Shown: in pieces, positions 42,170 through 51,742 of the stretch
Layout of the letters: each line of letters starts with the position of its first letter
How positions within the stretch are numbered: position 1 is the first letter of the stretch
Assembly (NCBI GenBank): GCA_022800755.1
Contig: JAAWQX010000005.1
Span: 55,548-119,547 of the forward strand
Direction of reading: 5' to 3'
Origin: Oscillospiraceae bacterium
GTDB taxonomy: Bacteria; Bacillota; Clostridia; Oscillospirales; Oscillospiraceae
DNA length: 64,000 nucleotides
The notes under the pieces: generated by a model
What the model saw: the letters and a program-made list of their open reading frames with translations, nothing else
Told to the model about the DNA's origin: nothing
Database searches by the model: none
Made by a program: the position numbers and the translations under genes

Positions 42170-43333
42170 TTACAAAATACGCACCCGCAAAACCTCGGGC
42201 ATATCCACGATTTCTTGAATATCCTCCATGGTGATCTGTGTGCCAAGGTCCATCATGGTATAGGCGTATTCTTCCCGGGATTTGTTGATAAGGTGGTCCA
42301 CGTTGATGTCCCGTCCGCCGATGATCTCAGTGAATTTGGTCAGCATTTTCGGGACGTTCCGGTGGATGATGCACAGCCGGCACACGCCCTGGCGCTCCAG
42401 CACTGCGTCCGGTAGATTCACGGAATTGCGGATATTGCCGTTCACGATATAATCGTACAACTCCCGTGCCGCCAGAACCGCGCATTTATCCTCACTTTCC
42501 GGCGTACAGGCGCCGATATGGGGCATACAAATGACATTTTTCTGGCCGATCAATGTCTCATTGGGGAAATCTGTGACATATTTGCCCACTTTTCCGGTGT
42601 GTAAAGCCGCCAAAATCGCCTCGTCGTCCACGACCTCTGCCCGGGATTCGTTCGTGATCTTCACGCCGTCCTTCATAGCGGCGAAGGCATCGGAATCAAA
42701 CATGTGGTGGGTTTGGGGCGTGTAGGGGACGTTGATGCTGATATAATCGCAGTTGCGGTAGATCTCCGAAATGTCTTCCGCCCGGATAACCTCCCGGCTG
42801 AGCTGCCACGCCGCCTCCACGGACATGAATGGATCATAGCCGTACACCCGCATCCCCAGATCCAAGCCCAGGTTCGCCACCTGTGCGCCGGTGGCGCCGA
42901 GCCCTACCACGCCGATGGTCTTGCCCATCAGTTCAGGGCCGGAAAAAGCGCTCTTTCCCTTTTCCACCAGGGCCGGGATCTCATCACCTTTTCCCGCAAG
43001 CGATTTGACCCACTCAATGCTGCCCAGCACGTCCCGGGATGCCAGCACCAGTTCGGCCATGACCAGTTCTTTTACCGCCACCGCGTTGGCGCCGGGGGCG
43101 TTGAACACCACGATGCCCTCCTCGGCGCAGTGCTCCACGGGGATGTTATTCACGCCCGCGCCCGCCCGGGAGATGCCCAGCAGGTTCTTGCCAAACTTCA
43201 TGTGCAGCATATCCGCCGAACGCACCAGAATGCCGTGGGGGTCAGCACTGTCCTTGCCTACCTTGCAGCCCTTGTTTTCCAGCACCTCAATGCCGTAAGG
43301 GGAAATATTGTTGAGTACCTGTATTTCGATCAT
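42170..43333 (-). CDS. serA: D-3-phosphoglycerate dehydrogenase with ACT domain
   Basis: SerA oxidises 3-phosphoglycerate with NAD+, the first step of serine synthesis. The 387-residue protein has the 2-hydroxyacid dehydrogenase fold with the NAD loop IGVVGLGATGAQVANL, the active-site Arg region NESRAEVVDD and His in MPHIGACTPESE. A C-terminal ACT domain, usually a serine sensor, follows from about residue 320. It overlaps serC by 4 nt, the standard serC-serA pairing. No serB-type phosphatase is in the window. Confidence 0.95.
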   Translation of the reverse strand: MIEIQVLNNISPYGIEVLENKGCKVGKDSADPHGILVRSADMLHMKFGKNLLGISRAGAGVNNIPVEHCAEEGIVVFNAPGANAVAVKELVMAELVLASRDVLGSIEWVKSLAGKGDEIPALVEKGKSAFSGPELMGKTIGVVGLGATGAQVANLGLDLGMRVYGYDPFMSVEAAWQLSREVIRAEDISEIYRNCDYISINVPYTPQTHHMFDSDAFAAMKDGVKITNESRAEVVDDEAILAALHTGKVGKYVTDFPNETLIGQKNVICMPHIGACTPESEDKCAVLAARELYDYIVNGNIRNSVNLPDAVLERQGVCRLCIIHRNVPKMLTKFTEIIGGRDINVDHLINKSREEYAYTMMDLGTQITMEDIQEIVDMPEVLRVRIL

Positions 43334-44418
43334 CGATGTTCTACCTCAAATTCTTTCATATAGTCGATCAGCGCCGTCACGCCCTCCATGGGCATGGCGT
43401 TGTACAAAGACGCCCGCATCCCACCGGTGAGACGGTGGCCTTTTACGTTCAGTAAACCTCGCTTCGCCGCGCCTTGCACGAATTCCGCGTCCAAAGCGTC
43501 GCTTTCTGTGCGGAACGTGACGTTCATGTCCGACCGAGCTTTCAGGGCAGCGTGGGCATGGAACACGCGGCTGTTGTCCAGGAATTCGTACAGCGCGCCG
43601 GCCCGGGCTTTTTTCCGGCGGGCCATTTCCGGTGCGCCGCCTTGGACTTCTACCCAGGCGAGGTTCAGCCCCAGCATGTAGATGCACCAGCACGGGGGAG
43701 TGTTCAGCATGGAATCCTTGTCGATCATCACCTGATAGTCCATGACTTTAGGGGTGATGGGCAGCGGGTTCCCCGCCAGCGACTTGTCGATAATGGCGAC
43801 GGTGAGGCCCGCGGGGGCGAGGTTTTTCTGCGCACCGGCGAAAATCAGGCCGTACCGGGACACGTCCACCGGGTACGTCAGGATGTCCGAGGACATGTCG
43901 CACACCAGCGGGACGTTGCCGGTCTCCGGGACGTAGTGCCATTCCGTGCCGTAGATGGTGTTATTGGAACAGTAGTAAAAATAGGACGCGTCCGGGCTGA
44001 GGGACAGTTCCGGCTGCGTCGGGATGGTGCGGTGGCCGCCGGGGGCGGTATCCGCCGCGACGCGGACCGTGCCGTATTTTTCCGCTTCCTTTGCCGCGAT
44101 GCCGGAGAAATTCCCCGTCACCGCGTAGTCCGCCTTGCCGGTGCGGGACATGAGATTCATGGGCGCCATGGCAAATTGCAGCGTGCCGCCGCCCTGCAAA
44201 AATAAAATCTCATGGGTGTCCGGCACCTGCATCAGGGCTTTTAAACGCGTTTTCGCGTCCGCAAAAATCTCCTGGTACCCCGCACTCCGGTGGCTCATTT
44301 CCATGACGGACATGCCGCTGCCCTGATAATTCAGCAGTTCCCTCTGAGCCTGCTCTAAAACCGGTGTCGGCAGCACCGACGGACCGGCAGCAAAATTGAA
44401 GGTCTGCACTCGTTCCAT
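43330..44418 (-). CDS. serC: Phosphoserine aminotransferase
   Basis: SerC converts 3-phosphohydroxypyruvate to phosphoserine with glutamate and PLP. The 362-residue protein opens FNFAAGPSVLPTPVLEQAQ and then reads GSGMSVMEMSHRS. The PLP lysine is in IFAGAQKNLAPAG, all typical of SerC. I chose ATG 44418 because the family start MxRVxNFxAGPS follows and GAGGGTGAG lies upstream. It leads into serA. Confidence 0.97.
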   Translation of the reverse strand: MERVQTFNFAAGPSVLPTPVLEQAQRELLNYQGSGMSVMEMSHRSAGYQEIFADAKTRLKALMQVPDTHEILFLQGGGTLQFAMAPMNLMSRTGKADYAVTGNFSGIAAKEAEKYGTVRVAADTAPGGHRTIPTQPELSLSPDASYFYYCSNNTIYGTEWHYVPETGNVPLVCDMSSDILTYPVDVSRYGLIFAGAQKNLAPAGLTVAIIDKSLAGNPLPITPKVMDYQVMIDKDSMLNTPPCWCIYMLGLNLAWVEVQGGAPEMARRKKARAGALYEFLDNSRVFHAHAALKARSDMNVTFRTESDALDAEFVQGAAKRGLLNVKGHRLTGGMRASLYNAMPMEGVTALIDYMKEFEVEHR

Positions 44419-44449
44419 TGTCTCACCCTCATTACAGTTCTTATCCGCT

Positions 44450-44478
44450 ATTATATGTGACAAACCGCCTGCCGTCAA
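44450..44478 (-). promoter_or_regulatory. Promoter of serC-serA
   Basis: On the minus strand, TTGACG (44478-44473), 17-nt spacer, TATAAT (44455-44450). The -35 overlaps the last codons of mtaB. Confidence 0.85.
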
Positions 44479-45761
44479 ACCAAATCCCCCACAAGGTTCT
44501 CCCCCAAAATGCCGGAAATTTTCACATTTTTCACAAGGCCCCGCAGGTCCTTCCCCGATACGGTGACGGCACAGTAATTGCCGCTGTGTCCTGTCCACAG
44601 GCCGTTCTCTTCCGTTTCAAACAGAACTGACAGCACTTTGCCCACCTGTTTTTCCAGATAGGCACAGCGCAACTCCTCCGCTACTGCCTGGGCTTCGTGG
44701 GCGCGGCGGGCCTTTTCCGCCTTGGGGACCTGGCCGGGCATGGTCTCCGCCTTGGTCCCAGGGCGCACGGAATAGGGGAAAATGTGCATTTGGGCAAAGC
44801 CGATCCTGCGAATGAAGGACAGCGTTTCCGCCTGGTCCTCCAGCGTCTCGCCGGGGAAGCCCGTGATGAGGTCGGCGGTGAGCGCGCCGCCGGGGAAATG
44901 GCGCTCCAGGCGCTGGGTGCAGGCGTAAAACGCCGCGGTGTCGTATTTGCGGTTCATGTTTTTCAGGGTCTTGTCGCACCCGGACTGCAAGGACAGGTGG
45001 AAATGGGGACACACCTTTCCCGTGGCGGCGATGCGGCGGACGAATTCGTCCGTGATGACCGTCGGTTCCAGGGAGCCAAGGCGCAGACGCAGTTCCGGCG
45101 CAGCGGCGGCGATGGCTTCCACGCAGTCCGCTAAGCCGGGTTTCCCCGGCAGGTCCGTGCCGTAGGAGGCGATCTCGATGCCCGTGAGCACTAGTTCCCG
45201 GTAGCCCGCGTCTTGCAGCTGCTTCGCCTGCGCCGCTGCCGCGGGGAGCGGCAGGGACCGCACCCGGCCCCGGGTGTACGGAATGACGCAATAGGTGCAG
45301 AAATTCACGCAGCCGTCCTCGATCTTCAGCATGGCGCGGGTGCGGCCGTCTACCGCGCCGGCGGGCAGTTCCTCGAATTCCATGCGGCGGAACGGGTCGT
45401 CCACAAACCGGGCGCTTTTCTTTTCCGCAACCGCCGCTTCGATGGCATCCGCCAGGGCGTGCTTGTCCCCGGTGCCGAATACCACGTCCGCGCCGATCTC
45501 TTTCGCTTCCTCCGCGCTGATCTGACTCCAGCAGCCGCAGACGACCACCGCCGCGCCGGGGTGCTCCGCTTCCAGATGCCGCACCGCCTGGCGGGATTTC
45601 CGCCCGCTCTCCGCCGTGACCGCACAGGTGTTCACGATCACAGCGTCGGCGGTCTCCCCCGGCGCCGCGGGACGGTGCCCCCGCTCACGCAGCATGGTTT
45701 CCACCGCTTGGGTCTCATATTGGTTGACCTTACAGCCAAGAGTGTTTATAATGTATGTCAA
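44475..45761 (-). CDS. mtaB: tRNA t6A37 methylthiotransferase MtaB
   Basis: MtaB adds a methylthio group to t6A37 of tRNAs reading ANN codons. The 428-residue radical-SAM protein has the UPF0004 cysteines (TLGCKVNQYE, NTCAVT and CGCWSQ) and the radical-SAM CxxxCxxC in CVNFCTYCVIPYTRGR. A C-terminal TRAM-like domain ends it. MtaB rather than MiaB is suggested by YIINTLGCKVNQYETQ. The start is best read as TTG 45761 with GAGGTG upstream. It diverges from the cysteine desulfurase gene, which starts 30 nt away. Confidence 0.92.
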   Translation of the reverse strand: MTYIINTLGCKVNQYETQAVETMLRERGHRPAAPGETADAVIVNTCAVTAESGRKSRQAVRHLEAEHPGAAVVVCGCWSQISAEEAKEIGADVVFGTGDKHALADAIEAAVAEKKSARFVDDPFRRMEFEELPAGAVDGRTRAMLKIEDGCVNFCTYCVIPYTRGRVRSLPLPAAAAQAKQLQDAGYRELVLTGIEIASYGTDLPGKPGLADCVEAIAAAAPELRLRLGSLEPTVITDEFVRRIAATGKVCPHFHLSLQSGCDKTLKNMNRKYDTAAFYACTQRLERHFPGGALTADLITGFPGETLEDQAETLSFIRRIGFAQMHIFPYSVRPGTKAETMPGQVPKAEKARRAHEAQAVAEELRCAYLEKQVGKVLSVLFETEENGLWTGHSGNYCAVTVSGKDLRGLVKNVKISGILGENLVGDLV

Positions 45762-45790
45762 TGAAAACACCTCATAAAGGATGAAATGAT

Positions 45791-46936
45791 ATGATCTACT
45801 TGGATAACGCCGCGACCACGCAGGTGTGCAAACAGGCCGCTGACATCGCTTACCGGGTGATGACGGAGGTCTACGGCAACCCCAGTTCCACCCATGCCGC
45901 CGGACGGGAAGCCCGGGGGATCCTCGATATCGCACGGAAGCAGGTGGCCGCCGCGCTGGGTTGTGACCCGGCGGAGCTTTACTTCACGTCCTGTGGGTCG
46001 GAGGCTGACAACTGGGCCATCCTCCGGGGCGCGGAAAGCATGTCCCGGAAAGGGCGGCATGTTATCGGCTCGACCGTGGAGCATGACGCGGTGCGCAAGT
46101 CTTTAGACGAATTGGAGCGCCGGGGGTATGAAGTCACGCGCCTGTCTCCGGATGAGACCGGGGCGGTGCCGGTGCAGGCTGTGGCGGAGGCCCTCCGGCC
46201 GGATACGGTGCTGGTTTCTTTGATGCTGGTCAACAATGAGACCGGGGCGGTCACGGATATTTCCGGGATCTCCAGAGCCATCAAAGCCGCCGGGAGCACC
46301 GCAATCTTGCATACCGACGCGGTGCAGGGCTTTTTGAAAGTGCCGTTTCAGGCGAAAAATCTGGGGGCGGATATGATCTCCGTTTCCGGGCATAAGATCC
46401 ACGCACCCAAGGGCATCGGCGCGCTGTATATCCGCAAGGGGCTGAAGCCTGCCTCCAAGCTGCTGCCCTATATCCTCGGCGGCGGGCAGGAAAACAATTT
46501 GCGGGCCGGGACGGAGGCCCTGCCGCAAATCGCCGCCTTCGGCGTCGCCGCCCAGGAGGGAAAGGCCGTTCAGACCCTTTCCATGGCGCATATGCGGTCC
46601 TTGCAGGAGCTGGCCATCGGGCGGTTGCTGGAGGAAGTGCCGGGGGTTCAGATCATCGGCGCCCAGGCGCCGCATATTCTGTCGGTCTCCCTGCCGGGCT
46701 ACGGCAGCGAGGTGCTCATGAACTTTCTGGACCGGCGGGGTATTTGCGTAGCAAGAAGCTCCGCCTGCAAAAAAGGCGGGCGGAGCCATGTGTTGGAAGC
46801 CATGGGGCTGTCCCCAAAAGTCATTGACGGCGCGCTGCGGGTGAGCTTCTCCCGCTTCACCACGGAAGACGAGGTCAACGCCCTGTGCGACGGTCTGCGG
46901 GACGCAAGGGCGTCACTCTTCCCCGTTTTGGGATGA
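45791..46936 (+). CDS. Cysteine desulfurase (NifS/IscS-like)
   Basis: This PLP enzyme takes sulfur from cysteine and passes it to acceptors. The 381-residue protein begins MIYLDNAATTQVCKQA, has the PLP lysine in SVSGHKIHAPKG and the catalytic cysteine in VARSSACKKG. This short-loop form is common in Clostridia. Because MtaB needs sulfur and lies back to back with it, a role in tRNA thiolation or Fe-S supply is plausible, but no direct evidence is present. Its 3' end overlaps the oppositely oriented AI-2E gene by 24 bp. Confidence 0.93.
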   Translation: MIYLDNAATTQVCKQAADIAYRVMTEVYGNPSSTHAAGREARGILDIARKQVAAALGCDPAELYFTSCGSEADNWAILRGAESMSRKGRHVIGSTVEHDAVRKSLDELERRGYEVTRLSPDETGAVPVQAVAEALRPDTVLVSLMLVNNETGAVTDISGISRAIKAAGSTAILHTDAVQGFLKVPFQAKNLGADMISVSGHKIHAPKGIGALYIRKGLKPASKLLPYILGGGQENNLRAGTEALPQIAAFGVAAQEGKAVQTLSMAHMRSLQELAIGRLLEEVPGVQIIGAQAPHILSVSLPGYGSEVLMNFLDRRGICVARSSACKKGGRSHVLEAMGLSPKVIDGALRVSFSRFTTEDEVNALCDGLRDARASLFPVLG

Positions 46937-48238
46937 CGGCGGCTGCTTGTCCCGCTTCGGGCGGGAACGCTTGCGCTTTTCGCCCTCCCGTGGCACCGGA
47001 TCCCCGGTGACGGGGTCCATATACGCCATATTCACATATTGCGCGGTCTGCGTCGTCAGGCCGCGCTTTTTCAGTCCGTAATCCACGAGGCTGTTGTATC
47101 CGGCGCTGATGACCACGAACAGCGGTACGCCCACGATCATGCCCACCACGCCGAACAGGCTGCCACACACTACGATGGCAAACATCACCCAGAAGCCGCT
47201 GATGCCTACCCGGCTGCCCAAAATCTTCGGCCCGATGATATTACCGTCGATCTGTTGCAATACAATGATGAACACTACGAACACCAGCGCTTTCACCGGC
47301 TGCACCACCAAAATGATAAGGGTGCAGGGAATGGCGCCGATGAACGGCCCGAATACCGGGATCACGTTGGTTACTCCGATGATGACGCTGACGAATGCGG
47401 CGTAGGGCATTTTCAGCAGGGAGCAGCACACAAAGGTGATGCAGCCAATAATCAGGGAATCCAGCACCTTTCCGCTGATAAAGCCCATGAATGCGTCATC
47501 TGTGAAGCGGCACACGCTCAGCACACGCTCAGCACGCTTGATGCCCAGGGCGCTGTACAGCAGCTTTTTCATGTTCGCGCCGAAGCCCTCCCGGTTATAC
47601 AGCAGGTAACACGCCACCACAAAGCCGATGGCCACATTCATCACTGCCCGGAACACCAGGTACACCCCTGTGGTGATATTGGTGATGAAACTGCCCATCT
47701 GAGGCAGAAAATCGTTGCGGATCCACTGGGCAATATCATTGGAAACGCTCTCCGTGGCAGATTCTAACTGCGTGGAAAGTTCCGGGTAATCCTCGAACCA
47801 ACGCTCGATCAATTCGGTGAGGGTGGAAATATATGTATTATAGTTGAGCAGGATGCTCTCTACACTTTCGTACACCGTGGGGATAATGAGCCGCAAAATA
47901 ATGGAGATCGACGCGATCGCCACCGCGATGGCTGACGTGATGGCCAGCATCCGGGGTGCGCCGCCGGAGCTTCCGCTGCCGCCCTTGCGGCCCTTGCTCA
48001 GGCGGAACAACAGCGGCTGAAAAAGTTTGTATTCAAAATACCGGGACAGGGGCAGCAGCACATACGCGATCACCAGGCCCCAGATAAAGGCGCTGAGCAC
48101 CCGCAGCGCGCTGCCGATGATCCCGCCGATGGTGCTCAAATGGCCCAGCAGCAGGTAAAACACAATACAGCCCACCAACACGCAAAACGCCGTCAAGCCC
48201 CAGGCAAAGTATTGGGAATCTTTTCCGAATCGGTTCAC
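46913..48238 (-). CDS. AI-2E family transporter
   Basis: The 441-residue polytopic protein has about seven or eight helices with the family patterns: VISGVTNVIPVFGPFIGAIP-like sequence (here VIIGVTNVIPVFGPFIGAIP) and GPKILGSRVGISGFWVMFAI. A basic tail (KRKRSRPKRDKQPP) follows. Members export diverse substrates; the AI-2 name comes from E. coli TqsA and should not be taken as the substrate here. GGAGGA lies upstream of the ATG. Confidence 0.93.
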   Translation of the reverse strand: MNRFGKDSQYFAWGLTAFCVLVGCIVFYLLLGHLSTIGGIIGSALRVLSAFIWGLVIAYVLLPLSRYFEYKLFQPLLFRLSKGRKGGSGSSGGAPRMLAITSAIAVAIASISIILRLIIPTVYESVESILLNYNTYISTLTELIERWFEDYPELSTQLESATESVSNDIAQWIRNDFLPQMGSFITNITTGVYLVFRAVMNVAIGFVVACYLLYNREGFGANMKKLLYSALGIKRAERVLSVCRFTDDAFMGFISGKVLDSLIIGCITFVCCSLLKMPYAAFVSVIIGVTNVIPVFGPFIGAIPCTLIILVVQPVKALVFVVFIIVLQQIDGNIIGPKILGSRVGISGFWVMFAIVVCGSLFGVVGMIVGVPLFVVISAGYNSLVDYGLKKRGLTTQTAQYVNMAYMDPVTGDPVPREGEKRKRSRPKRDKQPPSSQNGEE

Positions 48239-48575
48239 TGCGTCCTCCTTGCTCCCATATACGGGAAAAATCCAAGAAAAATTACCATTTTATTGTACTC
48301 TTGCCCAGCCCAATCGTCAACCGCATTTGCTGGATTTTCAAAAATAATTCATATTATGTAAACAAATTTGAATATTTTGCGTCGAAACCGTTCCGTTTTG
48401 CCTGTGGGAAACTCTGTGGAAAGTGTTAAAAACCTTGTTTTTTTCAGAATGCACAGATTTCCTTATACATTTCTCCCTGGGATTCTTCCAGTTTTATGTC
48501 AATCAGATGTCAACCATTGATATTTTCCCGCCCTGCGCCATAGATTGGAAGTAAGAACTGCTTGGAGGGATCGAT
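48239..48575. other. Divergent control region between the AI-2E and D,D-carboxypeptidase genes
   Basis: On the minus strand, TTGACG (48320-48315), 17-nt spacer and TACAAT (48297-48292) form a good promoter for the AI-2E gene. On the plus strand, TTGATA (48517-48522), 18-nt spacer and TAGATT (48541-48546) are a weaker candidate for the carboxypeptidase gene. The AT-rich middle (48340-48510) shows no gene or clear structure. Confidence 0.6.
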
Positions 48576-49724
48576 TTGAAACCTGTGATTTGTATGCTGC
48601 TGGCTTTTGCTCTGCTGCTTTCCCCCGCCGCCGCGGTGGATACGCTCTTTGACGACGCCATCACCATTGAAGCCCCGTCGGCCTGCCTTTTGGAAAAGAC
48701 CACCGGGGAAGTGCTGTACGAAAAAAACGCCCATGAGCACCGGCTCATCGCCAGTGTAACCAAAGTCATGACCCTGTTGCTCATTATGGAAGCCCTGGAC
48801 AACGGCTCCATCGGTTTGGACGACATGGTCACCGCCAGCGCCCACGCCTGCTCCATGGGCGGCAGCCAGATCTGGCTGGAGGAAGGCGAGCAGATGACTG
48901 TGGACGAGATGATCAAATGCATCACCGTGGTCTCCGCCAACGACTGCGCCGTGGCTATGGCGGAGCATATCGCCGGCACGGAGGACGCGTTCGTGCAGAA
49001 AATGAACGAAAAAGCCCGTTTACTGGGCATGGCTGACACCCATTTCACCGACTGCACCGGGCTGTTCGATGACCCGAACCACTATTCCTGCGCCTATGAC
49101 GTGGCGGTGATGGCCCGGGAGCTGATCTCCCATGAGAAGATCAAAGAGTATTCCACCATTTGGATGGATACCGCCCGGGACGGGGAATTTGCCCTGTCCA
49201 ATACCAATAAGCTGATCTATTACTACGACGGTTCCACGGGGCTGAAGACCGGGTACACCTCCAAAGCCGGGCACTGTCTGGCCGCTACCGCCATGCGAGA
49301 CGGCGTGGAGTACGTCGCCACCGTGCTGGGGGCCGACAGCAGCGACCACCGTTTCGACAGTGCCAAGACATTGCTGAACTACGCCTTCGCCAATTATACC
49401 CTCTGCCGCCTGCGCCCGGACGACGCGCTGCCGCCGGTCCCTGTGAAATTAGGGAAAAGCGACTGCGTGCAGCCGGTGTACCCGGATGTTTCCGAGGCCG
49501 TCATTGAGAAAAACCGGGCGGCGAATCTGCGCTACGATTTGCAGCTTGTAGAGCAGGTGGATGCCCCCGTTCTCACCGGCGACCCGCTGGGGACGCTGAC
49601 CGTTTATTCCGGGGATGAACCCATCGCGGAACTGACCGTCACCGCGTCCGAGACCGTACAACGGCTGGGGACTTTCGGCATCTTCGCCCGGATGTTGAAT
49701 ATTTTGTCCTGTATTGAGCTATAA
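48576..49724 (+). CDS. D-alanyl-D-alanine carboxypeptidase (penicillin-binding protein 5/DacF type)
   Basis: The 382-residue exported protein has a signal peptide (CMLLAFALLLSPAAAVD) and the serine peptidase triad motifs SVTK (nucleophile Ser), SAND and KTG (LKTGYTSKAGH). It trims the terminal D-Ala of peptidoglycan stem peptides. A C-terminal PBP5-like domain follows and ends in a hydrophobic amphipathic stretch (IFARMLNILSCI) that may anchor it. The start is TTG 48576 with GGAGGG seven bases upstream. It may be the vegetative DacA or the sporulation DacF; the sequence does not decide. Confidence 0.93.
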   Translation: MKPVICMLLAFALLLSPAAAVDTLFDDAITIEAPSACLLEKTTGEVLYEKNAHEHRLIASVTKVMTLLLIMEALDNGSIGLDDMVTASAHACSMGGSQIWLEEGEQMTVDEMIKCITVVSANDCAVAMAEHIAGTEDAFVQKMNEKARLLGMADTHFTDCTGLFDDPNHYSCAYDVAVMARELISHEKIKEYSTIWMDTARDGEFALSNTNKLIYYYDGSTGLKTGYTSKAGHCLAATAMRDGVEYVATVLGADSSDHRFDSAKTLLNYAFANYTLCRLRPDDALPPVPVKLGKSDCVQPVYPDVSEAVIEKNRAANLRYDLQLVEQVDAPVLTGDPLGTLTVYSGDEPIAELTVTASETVQRLGTFGIFARMLNILSCIEL

Positions 49725-49801
49725 CCCCCACTTCGCCACATATTTCCTTTAAATTCTTGAATACGTCCCCCACTTTCGACGGTTTTATCGGACATTTTTC
49801 A

Positions 49802-49830
49802 TTTGCTATTTTTTCCATTTCGTGTATAAT
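49802..49830 (+). promoter_or_regulatory. Promoter of pgi
   Basis: TTTGCT (49802-49807), 17-nt spacer, TATAAT (49825-49830), 35 nt ahead of the pgi start. GAAAGGAAG is the ribosome binding region. Confidence 0.75.
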
Positions 49831-49865
49831 GGTATCAGCAAGGCTACACGAAAGGAAGTCTGGTT

Positions 49866-51146
49866 ATGGTAAAAGTTGATTTATCCGGCGCATCCATGTT
49901 CTTTCAGAATATGGGGCCGGATTACGCAGAAGTCGCCGCCGCACACCGTACATTGGCAGAGGGCAGCGGCCTGGGCGCAGAGTTCACAGGCTGGCTGGAA
50001 CTGCCCCAAAATATCAAGTCCGGCGAGTTGAAACAGATTTTGGCCCTGGCAAAGCGGGTACGCGCCCGGTCCCAGGCACTTGTAGTCGTGGGTATCGGTG
50101 GGTCTTATCTGGGCGCGCGGGCTGCTGTGGACCTGCTCCGGCCTACCAGAGGGACCGATGACCCGGATATTATCTTCGTGGGCAACGGACTGTCCCCCGA
50201 CTCCATGATGGACACCCTATCCCGCCTGGGCGACAAGGATTTTGACCTGTGCGTCATTTCCAAGTCCGGCACCACGCTGGAGCCAGCGCTGGCGTTTCGG
50301 ATGTTCAAAGGCCTGCTGGTGTCCAAATACGGCGCGGCGGAAGCCAAAAAGCGTATCACCGTCGTCACTGACGCCAACCGGGGCGTGCTCCACGACATGG
50401 CCGTCAGAGAGGGCTGGGAGACCTTTGTGGTGCCGGACAATGTAGGCGGACGCTTCAGCGTGCTGTCCGCGGTTGGTCTGGTGCCCATAGCCGTGGCCGG
50501 CATCGACGTGCAAACCGTCATCGACTGCGCCATCGACGAATTCCGCGCGCTGGACCTGCGCTCTCCGGAGAACCCCGCCTGGCAATACGCCGGGGCCCGG
50601 CAGCATTTATATCACAACGGCCGGTCCATCGAGATCCTCGCGTCCTATGAGCCGTCTTTCCGCTTCTTCGCGGAGTGGTGGAAGCAACTTTACGGCGAAA
50701 GCGAGGGGAAAAACGGTATCGGCATCTTCCCCGCTTCCGTAGAATTCACCGCCGATCTGCACTCCATGGGCCAGTTTGTTCAAGATGGTCCCCGTACGCT
50801 GTTTGAATCCGTGGTGAGTTTTGAACAGGACCTGCATCAATTCGAGGTACCCTTTGACATGGGCGATCCCGACGGGCTGAACTATCTGGCCAGCCGACAG
50901 CTGGGCGACGTGTGCCGCACTGCCATGGCGGCGGTGAAGCAGGCCCATATCGACGGCGGCGTGCCCAATATCGGCATCAGCGTACCCCGGAGGGACGAGG
51001 CGGGCTTCGCGTCCCTGGTGTGCTTCTTTGAGTTGGCCTGTGCTTTGAGCGGCTATGTATCCGGGGTGAACCCCTTTGACCAACCCGGCGTAGAGGCGTA
51101 CAAGAAAAATATGTTCCGGATGCTGGGCAAGCCCGGAGCGCAATAA
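49866..51146 (+). CDS. pgi: Glucose-6-phosphate isomerase
   Basis: Pgi interconverts glucose-6-phosphate and fructose-6-phosphate in glycolysis. The 426-residue protein has VVVGIGGSYLGARAA, the sugar-phosphate loop ISKSGTTLEPALAFR and the C-terminal GVNPFDQPGVEAYKKNMF. It is somewhat shorter than the usual short bacterial form (about 450) but all motifs are present. It is transcribed alone from its own promoter; the next gene also has a promoter. Confidence 0.97.
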   Translation: MVKVDLSGASMFFQNMGPDYAEVAAAHRTLAEGSGLGAEFTGWLELPQNIKSGELKQILALAKRVRARSQALVVVGIGGSYLGARAAVDLLRPTRGTDDPDIIFVGNGLSPDSMMDTLSRLGDKDFDLCVISKSGTTLEPALAFRMFKGLLVSKYGAAEAKKRITVVTDANRGVLHDMAVREGWETFVVPDNVGGRFSVLSAVGLVPIAVAGIDVQTVIDCAIDEFRALDLRSPENPAWQYAGARQHLYHNGRSIEILASYEPSFRFFAEWWKQLYGESEGKNGIGIFPASVEFTADLHSMGQFVQDGPRTLFESVVSFEQDLHQFEVPFDMGDPDGLNYLASRQLGDVCRTAMAAVKQAHIDGGVPNIGISVPRRDEAGFASLVCFFELACALSGYVSGVNPFDQPGVEAYKKNMFRMLGKPGAQ

Positions 51147-51171
51147 ATTTTGACAGAACGAATATTTTCCG

Positions 51172-51200
51172 TTGCACTTTCGCGGGAAATGTGGTAACTT
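51172..51200 (+). promoter_or_regulatory. Promoter of the small P-loop gene
   Basis: TTGCAC (51172-51177), 17-nt spacer, TAACTT (51195-51200). An additional TTGACA occurs at 51150-51155 but lacks a matching -10. Confidence 0.55.
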
Positions 51201-51244
51201 ATACTTAAGAACACCATCATCACATAAAAAGGAGCGTGGCGAAC

Positions 51245-51658
51245 ATGGTGAAAGTCATCATGGGACTGAAAGGTTCCGGCAAAACCAAAAGACTGGTGGA
51301 TCTCGTCCTCCAGGCGGATAAAGAAGAAACAGGTGCTGTTGTCTGCATTGAAAAGGACAAAAAGCTTACTTATGATATCCCGTACACCGTGCGTCTGATC
51401 CAGGCCGGCGAGTACGGCATCGGTAATGTGGACCTGTTCAAGGGCTTCATCGCGGGCCTGCATTCCGGCAACTACGATATTACCCAGGTGTTTGTGGATA
51501 ACTTTTACAAGATCATCGGCACTACGGACGAGACCGTCGTGGCAGAGGTCTTGGGCTGGATGGACGCATTTTCCAATGCGAACAACGTGAAGTTCACCAT
51601 TTCCATCAGCGGCGACGCCGCAGCCGCCGGCGAAGGTATTAAGAAGTATTTCATCTGA
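51245..51658 (+). CDS. Small P-loop nucleotide-binding protein
   Basis: The 137-residue protein starts MVKVIMGLKGSGKTKRLVDLV, where GLKGSGKT is a Walker A loop. A later ITQVFVDNFYKIIG resembles a Walker B strand with Asp. No further domain is visible. I know such stand-alone proteins only as conserved hypothetical ATPases in Clostridia and cannot give a role. AAAAGGAGCG lies upstream, and it has its own promoter and terminator. Confidence 0.78.
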   Translation: MVKVIMGLKGSGKTKRLVDLVLQADKEETGAVVCIEKDKKLTYDIPYTVRLIQAGEYGIGNVDLFKGFIAGLHSGNYDITQVFVDNFYKIIGTTDETVVAEVLGWMDAFSNANNVKFTISISGDAAAAGEGIKKYFI

Positions 51659-51686
51659 ATGCCGGTAGAATCTGCTGACAAAATAA

Positions 51687-51721
51687 AATGCCACCCGGTC
51701 GCTGCCGGGTGGCATTTTTAC
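51687..51721 (+). terminator. Intrinsic terminator of the P-loop gene
   Basis: AATGCCACCCGG and CCGGGTGGCATT form a 12-bp stem followed by TTTTA. Confidence 0.92.
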
Positions 51722-51742
51722 TGCGTTTTGAAAGGAACCGCT

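Noticed and set aside
46913..48238. Autoinducer-2 exporter for quorum sensing
   Set aside because: The family name is broader than the function; no lsr or luxS gene is near.
48576..49724. dacF of a dacF-spoIIA operon
   Set aside because: The left-edge spoIIAA gene is 48 kb away and on the other strand, so gene order gives no support for a sporulation-specific DacF. I left the gene symbol empty.
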